Source: Rhodothermales bacterium (GTDB lineage Bacteria; Bacteroidota; Rhodothermia; Rhodothermales; UBA10348). Taken from it: a stretch of 64,000 bases of DNA. The notes under the pieces were generated by a model that did no database searches, was not told the origin of the DNA, and saw only the letters and a program-made list of their open reading frames with translations. Shown piece by piece: positions 7,403 through 15,668 of this stretch; positions within the stretch are counted from its first letter, which is position 1, and the number at the start of each line of letters is the position of its first letter. The stretch is from contig JAVJVN010000014.1 of the NCBI GenBank assembly GCA_040221055.1, positions 1 to 64,000 on the forward strand, written 5' to 3'. A program made the position numbers and the translations under genes.

Positions 7403-8698
7403 CTACCGGTATCCGAACAGCGCAGCGTGCGGGATTGCCGTACCGGTCTGGCCATGGGGCCAGTTCTCGCGATAGAAGGACACTCCGGCCCTTGGAAACT
7501 CCGGCGATCCGAACGCATCATCGAGCGTCAACAGTCCACTGCCCGCATGGAATTCGAACATGAGCACCGTGTGCGTCGCTGCCGGACCGGACGACGTGAC
7601 CACGACCCTTGAGCTGCCCGGGTCCGCTGCGGCCCAATGGGGCTGATAGCCCGGGGTATTGAATCGACTGGCCTCCTTGATATCCGTCGGGTCCGAGATG
7701 TCAATGACCAGGATGGTCTCGCTGAACATGACCGGCAGGATCAGGAAATCGTCCATGACCGCGGGCACCGAACAACCTAACAAATCCGGATAATTGAGCG
7801 CCAATTCAATGGCAGGTTCAGAAGTATGGATTTCGCTTATACGATACAGGCCGCACATCAGGGTATTCATGATGACGGAACCGTCGTTCATGGCACGACT
7901 CTCAAACGGTTGAGCCTCCGCCGGATACTGTTCCGCCCGGCACCGTTCTCCGATTCCCAGCACGCACTCCGGGCCATCGGCAGGTTCGACCCGTGGTACA
8001 CGCAAGGTGTTCAGCAGGGCCGAATCTGAGAGCCTCCAGATCTGCACCAGATCGGCAGCCTGCTCGGTCGAGATGTTCATGGTCCGGCTGGTCGTGACCA
8101 GCCTGTCCAACTCCGGAATGGCCTCGACCGAGTAGGGCCGGATCCGTTCGCCCTCGAATTCCGGATCTGCCGCACTGGTCACGGAAATCAAGTTGGCGTC
8201 CGAATCGAATTTGGCGAGTCCACCCGGATTGCCGGGCATGCTTCCATCTCCGTATTGCATGGTCGCAAGCAAATCCCCGTCCGAAAGACGAAGAAAGCTG
8301 TGCGGGAAGGAAAAGCCGGGTACGGGAGCGAGTTCGGCCGAAAGAACGGGCGCACCGGGCACCGCCAGGTCAAACAGGAAGGTTCTACCCGACCGGTAGC
8401 CGTTGGCGAACAACAAAGCGCTGGTTGGAGCAACAGGCTCGGCATGATGGGGATTCGTTCCGACGGCGCCAGCGGGCGCTGTGGCTATGATCTCCCCGTA
8501 CTGCGGACTCTCCGGATCCGAATCCAGGACGGCGAGAAAGTCGGTATCACTCGGGCGCTGGTCCAGATCGCCGGCCCAGACATACAGGAGCGGCGCGGGT
8601 CCGACGTGAAGATTATCCTCCCCCTCAGACGGAGAATGCCCGGGCGCACACCCGCCCGCCAAAAGCGCCATGCCGAGCAGCAGGGTTCGTCCCCTCAT
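7403..8698 (-). CDS. Selenium-binding-protein-like beta-propeller lipoprotein
   Basis: The 431-residue protein begins with a lipoprotein signal peptide whose lipobox is LAGGC (Cys at residue 17). The body looks like a seven-bladed propeller. Histidine-containing motifs NPHHAEP, QPHWAAADPGS and WPHGQTGTAIPHAAL, together with IPELDRLVTTSRTM, resemble the selenium-binding protein/methanethiol oxidase (SBP56) family, although that family is normally cytosolic and longer. The His residues may bind a metal. It precedes the FG-GAP/LVIVD gene by about 85 bases and may be cotranscribed with it. The assignment rests on motif resemblance; a generic YVTN-type propeller is the alternative. Confidence 0.6.
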   Translation of the reverse strand: MRGRTLLLGMALLAGGCAPGHSPSEGEDNLHVGPAPLLYVWAGDLDQRPSDTDFLAVLDSDPESPQYGEIIATAPAGAVGTNPHHAEPVAPTSALLFANGYRSGRTFLFDLAVPGAPVLSAELAPVPGFSFPHSFLRLSDGDLLATMQYGDGSMPGNPGGLAKFDSDANLISVTSAADPEFEGERIRPYSVEAIPELDRLVTTSRTMNISTEQAADLVQIWRLSDSALLNTLRVPRVEPADGPECVLGIGERCRAEQYPAEAQPFESRAMNDGSVIMNTLMCGLYRISEIHTSEPAIELALNYPDLLGCSVPAVMDDFLILPVMFSETILVIDISDPTDIKEASRFNTPGYQPHWAAADPGSSRVVVTSSGPAATHTVLMFEFHAGSGLLTLDDAFGSPEFPRAGVSFYRENWPHGQTGTAIPHAALFGYR

Positions 8699-8862
8699 AA
8701 GCGAAGTTGATATGCTGGAAACCAGATCGGGGTGATGGTGCGTGGAATGGCAGCAATCTACGCCGACATCCTGAGAAAGAAATATGTCCGGAAGACGGGG
8801 CGCAGGTCAACCCGGGAAATCCATAGAACGCTGTCCCGCGTCTTACTCCTCGACTCTGCCCG

Positions 8863-9396
8863 TCACGTCAAGTCCGATTCAATGGCGGCTCCGTTGATCA
8901 TCCTGACGGTCGTAACGATCTGTCCCGTATGCCGGGCCGCATGGTCGGCCGCGTGGAACAACAAGCCCAGCACGTTGGAAGGCAGCCGGGCACGGCCCAC
9001 CAGACGTTCATCTGTCAGGGTCGATTCATCGGTCTGCCGCAACTGATCCAGTGATCGATCAACCACCTGCTTCCAGTTTTCGAGTAGCGTGCTTGCAGCG
9101 GGCAGGTCGCCGTGCTGTCCTTGCTCCGCCCGCAGCGCCGCCGTCTGTTCATCCGTCAGTTCCGCTCCCCGAGCGTAGGTGAACAACCGGTCGGTACTTC
9201 CCGCGAGATGCCGCAAATGGAATCCAACAGAAGCGGCTCCATGCAGCTGGAACCACAAACGAGACGCCGGCAACTCGCCGAGCGCCTCCTCCACATTCTC
9301 GACCGAGTGGACAAGTGCATGCGCTACCGGCTGCAGCAGCGGCGGAATGCCAGGGATGCGTCCCCTGAGCCATGGTGAGGGCAGTGCTTTACCCAT
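8863..9396 (-). CDS. DinB-family four-helix protein
   Basis: The 177-residue protein fits the DinB/YfiT-like metal-binding four-helix bundle. The three expected metal ligands can be assigned to HLRHLAGSTDRLF (about residues 60-72) and HAADHAARHTGQI near residue 150. Family members include thiol-dependent S-transferases; because bacillithiol genes occur elsewhere in the window, a bacillithiol-linked role is possible but is inference only. The roughly 160-base gap upstream (8699-8862) holds nothing I recognise. Confidence 0.8.
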   Translation of the reverse strand: MGKALPSPWLRGRIPGIPPLLQPVAHALVHSVENVEEALGELPASRLWFQLHGAASVGFHLRHLAGSTDRLFTYARGAELTDEQTAALRAEQGQHGDLPAASTLLENWKQVVDRSLDQLRQTDESTLTDERLVGRARLPSNVLGLLFHAADHAARHTGQIVTTVRMINGAAIESDLT

Positions 9397-9441
9397 GGAA
9401 TTGGGTCACGTTGATGCTGAAGGTCAGGAGTCCCATTCCAT

Positions 9442-9867
9442 TCACGCGCGTGATGCACCCGCGTAGCCGCCCAGCAGGATCAAAATGGTGGCACCCCCGG
9501 CAGCTCCGCCGACGAACCCGGCAACCAATGAAGCAAGCGGCCCAGGAACTCCACCCATCATGACGGAAATGGAATCCGGGGTTGCAAGGCTCATGCTGAC
9601 GAAGAAAACGGACCCAATGATGGCGTAATTGCCAATCGATCGAATGGCGGCCGAATGGTCAACTCGTGCGAACAATACGTGTCCAACCGCTCCAGCAAGG
9701 AGCCCCGCAATCGCACAGAAAAACCCGAACGACAGTGAATACGGCACCCCGGCTTCCCCGAGAAGACCCGTGAGTGCTCCCAATACAAAGCCACCAAAAG
9801 CACCAGCGACAGCACGCATGGCACCCAGTTTCGTCGAGTTTGATTCCATTGCATTACCTGTTGGCAT
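9442..9867 (-). CDS. Small integral membrane protein, function unknown
   Basis: The 141-residue hydrophobic protein has about four predicted membrane segments rich in Gly and Ala (AGAFGGFVLGALTGLLGEAG, FGFFCAIAGLLAGAVGHVLF, IIGSVFFVSMSL, AGFVGGAAGGATILILLGG). I recognise no family. It could start at the ATG at 9867 or at residue 7 (9849). The neighbouring genes are accessory, and nothing in the context points to a function. Confidence 0.6.
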   Translation of the reverse strand: MPTGNAMESNSTKLGAMRAVAGAFGGFVLGALTGLLGEAGVPYSLSFGFFCAIAGLLAGAVGHVLFARVDHSAAIRSIGNYAIIGSVFFVSMSLATPDSISVMMGGVPGPLASLVAGFVGGAAGGATILILLGGYAGASRA

Positions 9868-9958
9868 TTTATCTCTGTGAGGCTCAAAGTTCAGTATCGG
9901 GCAGGTGAATCAGCCTCCCCACAAAGGATACGCGATCACAAGTGACGGTGCCAATGGA

Positions 9959-10726
9959 TCAGTTGGCAGCGTCCCGACCGTAGAAATACAACAACAGGTC
10001 GTCCAGGAGTGGCCCCCAGTTGTCCCACGTGTGGCCGAACGGGACTTCAATGTATTTCATGGGATACGCCTTGTCCCGCAGGATATCCCGGAAAGCCCGG
10101 GTCCGGGCCTCGTTGTCCTGTCGATCTCCGGAAGACATGAAGATGCGCAACGGAAGCCGCGCAGAGTCCGCATAGGCGGGATGGATGTACTGGACAGGAT
10201 GCGTCGCAGGCGACTGCATGGCAATGCCTTCAATCGAATCGTGGGCGTAGAGGCCAAAACAGGCCGCATTCAGAGCGCCGAACGAGAGGCCGGCAATCGT
10301 GCGGGCATTCCGGTCCGCACGTGTTCTGTAGGCGCCGTCAATGGTCGGAATCAGTTCCTCCGTGAAGAACCGGATGAACGACTGGTTGCAGAAGTACTGG
10401 GCATTGCGACGGCTCAGGTGCTCATATCCGGGAATCCGTGGATCCAGGAAGACGGCAACAATGGGTTCCATCAGCTCGGCCGTGATCAGGGAGTCCAGGA
10501 CTGCCGGCATGTTTCCCGTGTCCTTGTACCACGCCCCGTCAGACAGATAAAGCACGGGAAGCTCATCCAACGCATCGTATCCGGGAGGCGTATAGACCCA
10601 GTATTGCAGTTCGTACGTCAACACCTCGCTGTGGATCAGTTGCGCATCTGATGTCCTGGACGGCTGAGCAGACGTCGTCACGGACATCGTGACAGCAAGC
10701 AAGGCAGAAAGAATCAGAAATCTCAT
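9959..10726 (-). CDS. Secreted alpha/beta-hydrolase esterase (Fes/esterase D-like)
   Basis: The 255-residue protein has a signal peptide (cleavage near TTSAQPS) and the esterase D/enterochelin esterase fold. It contains YWVYTPPGYD, PVLYLSDGAWY and the nucleophile elbow AGLSFGALNA (Ser about residue 149). The catalytic His is probably in PFGHTWDNW near the C-terminus. The likely substrate is a periplasmic ester, perhaps a siderophore or acyl ester, but no siderophore genes are nearby. It is followed upstream, 12 bases away, by the Vat-like acetyltransferase gene on the same strand. Confidence 0.85.
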   Translation of the reverse strand: MRFLILSALLAVTMSVTTSAQPSRTSDAQLIHSEVLTYELQYWVYTPPGYDALDELPVLYLSDGAWYKDTGNMPAVLDSLITAELMEPIVAVFLDPRIPGYEHLSRRNAQYFCNQSFIRFFTEELIPTIDGAYRTRADRNARTIAGLSFGALNAACFGLYAHDSIEGIAMQSPATHPVQYIHPAYADSARLPLRIFMSSGDRQDNEARTRAFRDILRDKAYPMKYIEVPFGHTWDNWGPLLDDLLLYFYGRDAAN

Positions 10727-10738
10727 GGGTCGCGTCGT

Positions 10739-11377
10739 TTATTGCGCTTTCGCTTCTCGCAGCTTGTCGATATCGGCGGACACGATGGCCGGGAGATTGC
10801 GACTCACCTTCTCGATATCCCAATCCCACCACGCCAGCTCCAGCAAGGCTTCAATCACGGTATCGGAGAATCGCTGGCGGATGACCTTGGCCGGATTTCC
10901 TCCCACGATCGCGAAGGGCGGCACATCGGAGGTCACCACAGAGCGGGACGCGATGATGGCCCCGTCTCCAATCGTCACCCCGGGCATGACCAGGGACTCA
11001 TAGCCCATCCAGACATCGTTGCCAACAACGGTATCTCCCTTGTGGGGCAGTTCCCCCTGTTGAGGGGTTGCCGTTTCCCACCCGTTGCCAAAAATGAAAA
11101 ACGGATAGGTCGAAAAACCATCCAGCTTGTGATTGGCGCCGTTCATGATGAACTTCACATCCCGGCCCAATGCACAGAACTTTCCGATAATCAGCTTGTC
11201 GCCGACAAACGGGAAGAGATAGAGGACATTGCGCTCAAAATCCTCCGAATCCTCCGGGTCATCATAGTAGGTGTAATCCCCCACGACAATCTGAGGGTTG
11301 GTCACAGTGTTCTTGATGAAACACAGTTGACTGAACCCCTCCATCGGGTGGACGGTACGCGGGTCGGGTCCTTTCAT
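10739..11377 (-). CDS. Vat-like (xenobiotic) O-acetyltransferase
   Basis: The 212-residue left-handed beta-helix acetyltransferase strongly resembles the streptogramin A acetyltransferase/CatB subgroup. It has VGDYTYYDDPED, KLIIGKFCALG, FIMNGANHKLDG with the catalytic-type His, FGNGWE, GDTVVGNDVWMG, MPGVTIGDGAIIASRSVV and GGNPAKVIRQRF, in the order seen in Vat enzymes. It should transfer acetyl from acetyl-CoA to a hydroxyl group. Whether it inactivates an antibiotic or acts on an ordinary metabolite cannot be told. Its start abuts the stop of the serine hydrolase gene with no gap, suggesting one transcript. Confidence 0.88.
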   Translation of the reverse strand: MKGPDPRTVHPMEGFSQLCFIKNTVTNPQIVVGDYTYYDDPEDSEDFERNVLYLFPFVGDKLIIGKFCALGRDVKFIMNGANHKLDGFSTYPFFIFGNGWETATPQQGELPHKGDTVVGNDVWMGYESLVMPGVTIGDGAIIASRSVVTSDVPPFAIVGGNPAKVIRQRFSDTVIEALLELAWWDWDIEKVSRNLPAIVSADIDKLREAKAQ

Positions 11378-12631
11378 TCAGGTCGGGAGTTTGGTGTTGT
11401 TATCAATGATTTGCATCCTCCGCACCATTGCCAATACGATCATGATGTATCCGCCAATGAGAAGAGAGAAGATCCACGTCTTGTTCTCGGTGATTACGAC
11501 ATAATCTGCAATTCCGGTCTTCCAGAAAATCCAGTGGTCTCCGAGACGCGAAGCCATGTTGGGATGCCCGGTTTCCAATACGATAATGCCGTCTCCTGAT
11601 GATCGGTCCATGCGGACGGCCGTGTTCAGCAAATCACCAGAACCGTCGTGACCGGAAATAACGACGCCCTTGCTGTTTCGAGCAAACAGCGTCGGGCCGA
11701 GCGCATGAATGCCAATCCCATTATTGAAGGCCTGGGCGGTATACATCTCATCGAGCATCTCCGTCGACAAGACTGGATTGTCGCCAAGGTTGGCCTCGAC
11801 GAAGCGCACCAAATCCGAAGGTGTGCTGTGTAGCGACGCGGCGGCCAAGGCTGTAAAACGGCGATACGGTTTTGGATTGCCTTCACCATCCAATCGGGTC
11901 ACGCGCTCCAATGGCGTACTGTCGGACCACTCGAACGTCGATTGATGCATGCCCAGTGGTTGCAGGACATGCTCATCCATATAATCCTGGAACGTCTGCC
12001 CGCTCACCTCCTCAACCACCAATTGAAGGAGCGTATAGGCGGCGCCTGAATATCGGTATTGAGTACCGGGTTGCAGGCCAACGATGGCTTTTCCATCTGA
12101 CCATGGTGCATCTGAAGCTTGAGTCAAGGATGCTTCGATGGTCTGCACTTCTTCGCCTGGGCCGAATCCGGCGTATCCCAGGCCATCAACCAGTCCCGAT
12201 GTGTGGGAGAGCAATGTCCGGATGGATACGGATTGATTATCGAATTCGCTCGGCGGCAGACTCCAGCGCGTCAAGTACGTTTCGACAGGCACATCAAGAT
12301 CGAGGACGCCCTCCTGAACCAGTTTCAGTATGCCCCACGCCGTTACCCACTTGCTTACTGACGCCATGGGGAAAATGGCGTTCTCATCCACGGTTTGCGA
12401 GTCGGAGTGAAAGAGTGAAGCCACCGGCTGCCCCCGTTCCATCAAAATGAGGGCGAAGTTGTCCACGCGCTCTTCTGCAACAATCTGTTCTACCTCATGG
12501 ATGAAGGCCTCTGGAGCGTCATTGCTTGTCAACGGCCAAAGTATGGCCCCGGTCGAAACCCCGTACAGAATGGCTCCCGACCAAGCAATGAACAGAAGGA
12601 GGGTGAGGAGGATGTGCTTGAAGATTTTCAA
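11378..12631 (-). CDS. Membrane-anchored beta-lactamase-fold serine hydrolase
   Basis: The 417-residue protein has an N-terminal membrane segment (about residues 7-30) and a C-terminal one (IFSLLIGGYIMIVLAMV). The domain between them is of class C beta-lactamase/esterase type. The nucleophile motif SVSK lies in MASVSKWVTAWG (about residue 93), the Tyr motif is YSG in YRYSGAAYTLLQ, and HDGS replaces KTG. TLLSHTSGL and LGMHQSTF are typical. The start is TTG at 12631. It is probably a periplasmic D-Ala-D-Ala-type or ester hydrolase. It lies immediately left of a cassette-like unit, but its membership of a cassette is unclear. Confidence 0.85.
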   Translation of the reverse strand: MKIFKHILLTLLLFIAWSGAILYGVSTGAILWPLTSNDAPEAFIHEVEQIVAEERVDNFALILMERGQPVASLFHSDSQTVDENAIFPMASVSKWVTAWGILKLVQEGVLDLDVPVETYLTRWSLPPSEFDNQSVSIRTLLSHTSGLVDGLGYAGFGPGEEVQTIEASLTQASDAPWSDGKAIVGLQPGTQYRYSGAAYTLLQLVVEEVSGQTFQDYMDEHVLQPLGMHQSTFEWSDSTPLERVTRLDGEGNPKPYRRFTALAAASLHSTPSDLVRFVEANLGDNPVLSTEMLDEMYTAQAFNNGIGIHALGPTLFARNSKGVVISGHDGSGDLLNTAVRMDRSSGDGIIVLETGHPNMASRLGDHWIFWKTGIADYVVITENKTWIFSLLIGGYIMIVLAMVRRMQIIDNNTKLPT

Positions 12632-12743
12632 TGGTGCGCCTGTCCGATGAAGTGATTGACAACCGGATACAAGGCACCCTATTCAACACAAAGTTGCTCA
12701 CTCGCTTAAGATCCACGACGACCTCCTCGGCATCTTCCCGAGG

Positions 12744-12855
12744 GTGCATACCGGCTGGGCAATTTGCAGCGAGCTAATGCCCCCTGCCAGAAAGGAACTG
12801 GCCTTATGCCAGCACGCCAGAACTGCGAGACCGCAAAATGCGATTGTTCTGCGCC
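12744..12855 (-). repeat. attC-like recombination site (cassette 3)
   Basis: This is a third, more degenerate copy of the attC-like family, on the minus strand after the DoxX gene. The R''-type box GGCGCAGAAC (12855-12846) matches the reverse complement of the cassette start GTTCTGCAC (13366-13358) at 8 of 9 positions. The interior CTTTCTGGCAGG and CATTAGCTCGC motifs match the site at 976-1083. Stem arms near 12758-12769 and 12831-12842 pair with mismatches. The outer end reads GGTATGC rather than GTTRRRY, so the site may be decayed. Confidence 0.5.
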
Positions 12856-12914
12856 GAAAGAACAGTTGATTTCAGAGTAACTCCTCCCTAAATCTTCTCG
12901 CTGTTCGAGGTCGA

Positions 12915-13334
12915 TTAACGTCTATCGAGTGAGGCTTTTCCTGCTCCAAGAAATAGAAATGCGATACTTCCAAATAACATCGCCAATGGAGGAGTCATGG
13001 CTTCAAACGTATCCCCGGCCGGAAAATGCACCATTGCCAACGCTATCAAGAAATTCGCGATCATGAAAAGAGATGCTAAACGGATCTTGTAGCCAAGTAA
13101 GATGGCCATGCTCCCGAAAAACTGAACGTAAACAGATATTACGGCGCTGACCATCGGTGCAGGAAAACCAAAGTTATCTAGGAAGACCGAAAACTCCACC
13201 ATCTGATCCCAGCTGAGAATATTGTCAATGACTCCGTAAAAGAGTCTAGCTCCGACAAAAAGCCTCAGTAGCAGTAGTCCCAGATAACTCTGAGATTCGA
13301 GAATGCGTTCTAGTGCAAATATTATTTTCTTCAT
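12915..13334 (-). CDS. DoxX-family membrane protein
   Basis: The 139-residue protein with about four membrane helices fits the DoxX/DoxD-like family. RLFVGARLFYGVIDNI (family pattern with Arg and a phenylalanine-rich helix), FLDNFGFPAPMVSAVISVYVQFFG and LGYKIRLASLFMIANFLIALAMVH are characteristic. A longer frame begins at 13391, but the first 19 residues would cross the cassette boundary at 13366, so the ATG at 13334 is used. The gene is visibly richer in A and T than its neighbours and is the only gene in cassette-like unit 3 (13366 to about 12750), consistent with acquisition by transfer. Confidence 0.8.
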   Translation of the reverse strand: MKKIIFALERILESQSYLGLLLLRLFVGARLFYGVIDNILSWDQMVEFSVFLDNFGFPAPMVSAVISVYVQFFGSMAILLGYKIRLASLFMIANFLIALAMVHFPAGDTFEAMTPPLAMLFGSIAFLFLGAGKASLDRR

Positions 13335-13366
13335 GACTGGATCCTGGGTATCAGAGAGTGCAGAAC

Positions 13367-13500
13367 TGGTATTCTGCCGAACGCGCACCATTGGTCACCG
13401 GTACGCAGGACGCTGAGCGGTCGACAGCCAAGTATAGACGAATCCATCAGTTCCGGCAAGGCCATTCCGCACAGGATACAGGCCGGTTCCACAAAGGACC
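13367..13500 (-). repeat. Promoter-bearing repeat, copy 2
   Basis: This is the second copy of the segment at 1696-1826, in the same orientation and again ending exactly at a cassette boundary (G|TTCTGCAC on minus). The -35 box TTGCCG (13459-13454), 17-base spacer and -10 box TATACT (13436-13431) point towards the DoxX gene. The stem between promoter and boundary is kept (CTGTCGA with TCGGCAG, one wobble pair), although the loop sequence differs from copy 1, which suggests selection on structure. Confidence 0.55.
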
Positions 13501-13525
13501 ATTCTCAATAGTGCACCGACGGACC

Positions 13526-13894
<369 letters not shown>

Positions 13895-13960
13895 TCAGGA
13901 GTGTGCGGATGCCGAGCTCAAGGCCTCATATCCGTTCGATTCGTCGTGCATGGTGCGTTC

Positions 13961-13987
13961 TAAATGTAACCTGCCAGGTTACATTTA
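13961..13987. repeat. 25-bp palindrome, copy 2, overlapping the ruvB stop
   Basis: The arms AAATGTAACCTG and their complement flank a single C (13962-13986), and one further T/A pair extends the palindrome to 27 bp. The right end forms part of the ruvB TAA stop codon. It matches the copy at 1876-1900 except for the central base. It may be a terminator hairpin for the two facing transcripts or a dispersed repeat. Confidence 0.6.
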
Positions 13988-15016
13988 TCCTGAAAACAAC
14001 CCACCCTCATCCGCCGGCGGCCGCGTCAGCCCGAAGTGCTTGTACGCCATCGGTGTGGCGGTGCGGCCGCGGGGGGTGCGTTCAATGTAGCCTTCCTGGA
14101 TGAGGTAGGGTTCGTAGACTTCTTCGATGGTGCCGGCGTCTTCGCCGACGGAAGCGGACAAGTTGTTCAACCCGGTCGGGCCGCCGCGGAATTTCTCAAT
14201 GAGCGTCAACAGGATCCGGGCGTCCATGTCGTCCAGGCCTTCACGGTCCACGTTCAGGGCGTTCAGGGCGTGGTCGGCCACGTCACGCGTAATACGGCCG
14301 TCGCCCTCGACGTCGGCGAAATCCCGGGTGCGGCGCAGCAGCCGGTTGGCAATCCGCGGCGTGCCGCGGGAGCGCCGCGCAATTTCAATGGCGCCTTCGT
14401 CCGAGATGGGCTGCTTCAGGATACCGGCCGAGCGGCGCACGATGTCGGTCAGCACATCCGATGTGTAGTAGTCGTACCGGAAATCAATGCCGAAGCGGGC
14501 GCGCAGCGGCGAGGTCAACAAGCCCTTCCGCGTGGTGGCCCCCACGAGCGTGAAGGGCGGCAGCGTGATCTTGACGCTGCGCGCGCTGGGTCCCGAGTCA
14601 ATCAGGATATCGATGTGGTAGTCCTCCATGGCGGCATAGAGGTACTCTTCCACCACGGGCGAGAGCCGGTGGATTTCATCGATGAACAGCACGTCGCCTT
14701 CGTTCAAGTTGGTCAGCAGCCCCGCAATGCTGGCCGGCTTGTCGAGCACGGGACCCGAGGTGGTCTTGACCTGGGCGCCCATTTCCGAGGCAATAATGTA
14801 GGCGAGGGTGGTCTTGCCGAGCCCCGGCGGACCGGACAGCAATACGTGATCCAGGCATTCGCCCCGGCGGCGGGCGGCCGTCATGAAAATCCGCAGGTTG
14901 TCCTTTATTTGCTGCTGGCCGATGAAATCGTCCAGGGTTTTGGGTCGGAGCGCCTTTTCGACGTCCTCTTCAACCGGAATGGCATGCGGAGTGGTAGCGC
15001 CGGATCGTTCGATCAT
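13985..15016 (-). CDS. ruvB: Holliday junction branch-migration ATPase RuvB
   Basis: The 343-residue protein is RuvB, the hexameric AAA+ motor that drives branch migration with RuvA. It has the N-terminal [18 protein letters not shown], Walker [16 protein letters not shown] (about residues 61-75), Walker [11 protein letters not shown], the sensor region [12 protein letters not shown] with its arginine finger, and a C-terminal winged helix ([17 protein letters not shown]). Length is normal. The gene reads alone on this strand; ruvA and ruvC are not in the window. The stop codon is part of a 25-bp palindrome found twice here. Confidence 0.97.
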   Translation of the reverse strand: MIERSGATTPHAIPVEEDVEKALRPKTLDDFIGQQQIKDNLRIFMTAARRRGECLDHVLLSGPPGLGKTTLAYIIASEMGAQVKTTSGPVLDKPASIAGLLTNLNEGDVLFIDEIHRLSPVVEEYLYAAMEDYHIDILIDSGPSARSVKITLPPFTLVGATTRKGLLTSPLRARFGIDFRYDYYTSDVLTDIVRRSAGILKQPISDEGAIEIARRSRGTPRIANRLLRRTRDFADVEGDGRITRDVADHALNALNVDREGLDDMDARILLTLIEKFRGGPTGLNNLSASVGEDAGTIEEVYEPYLIQEGYIERTPRGRTATPMAYKHFGLTRPPADEGGLFSG

Positions 15017-15098
15017 GGAAACTTGATGCGCTGTGTGGTCTGGAAAGTTGACATCGGGCGGGCTGTGGTATAGAATACGGCATCATGTTTGTAGTGCC

Positions 15099-15668
15099 AT
15101 GCTTCTGATCGACAACATACTCATTTCAGACGATCTCGTCGACGCCCGGTTCTGTTGCAACCTCGGGGCGTGCCATGGGGCATGTTGTGTCCAGGGCAAC
15201 TCGGGCGCTCCGCTCGAAGAGGACGAGCGCGCAAGGGTGGAAGCGGCCTACGAAGTGGTCAAGAACGACCTTCGGCCGGAGGCGCGCAAGGTCATTGATC
15301 GCAAAGGCGTGTGGGAGGAAACCGGAGACGGGCAATACGCCACCACGTGCGTCGGCCAGGCCGAGTGCGTATTCGTGACCTACAAGGGTCCGGTAGCCAT
15401 CTGCTCCATCCAGAAAGCCTACCAGGAGGGGCGAACCGACTGGGAAAAGCCCATCTCCTGTCACCTGTATCCCATCCGCATCCAGTCGCTCGGCGACATG
15501 GACCTGCTGAATTACGAACAGATGGACATGTGCCTTCCCGCCGTGAAAATGGGCGAGCGCGACGGTGTCTATCTGTCCGACTTCCTCGCTGCGCCGCTTG
15601 CCCGCAAGTACGGCGAAGATTGGGTTGAACGATTCCGCGCCGTGTGCGACGATCGACGGTCATGCTGA
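15099..15668 (+). CDS. DUF3109 cysteine-rich protein
   Basis: The 189-residue protein belongs to DUF3109, a family common in Bacteroidota. The N-terminus (MLLIDNILISDDLVD) is followed by the cysteine cluster FCCNLGACHGACC (about residues 18-30). Further cysteines lie in TTCVGQAECVF and in PISCHLYPIRI, so a metal or Fe-S centre is likely. An upstream in-frame start at 15033 exists, but 15099 fits the family. The stop overlaps the rpoN start by seven bases, so the two genes are probably translationally coupled. The function is unknown. Confidence 0.85.
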   Translation: MLLIDNILISDDLVDARFCCNLGACHGACCVQGNSGAPLEEDERARVEAAYEVVKNDLRPEARKVIDRKGVWEETGDGQYATTCVGQAECVFVTYKGPVAICSIQKAYQEGRTDWEKPISCHLYPIRIQSLGDMDLLNYEQMDMCLPAVKMGERDGVYLSDFLAAPLARKYGEDWVERFRAVCDDRRSC

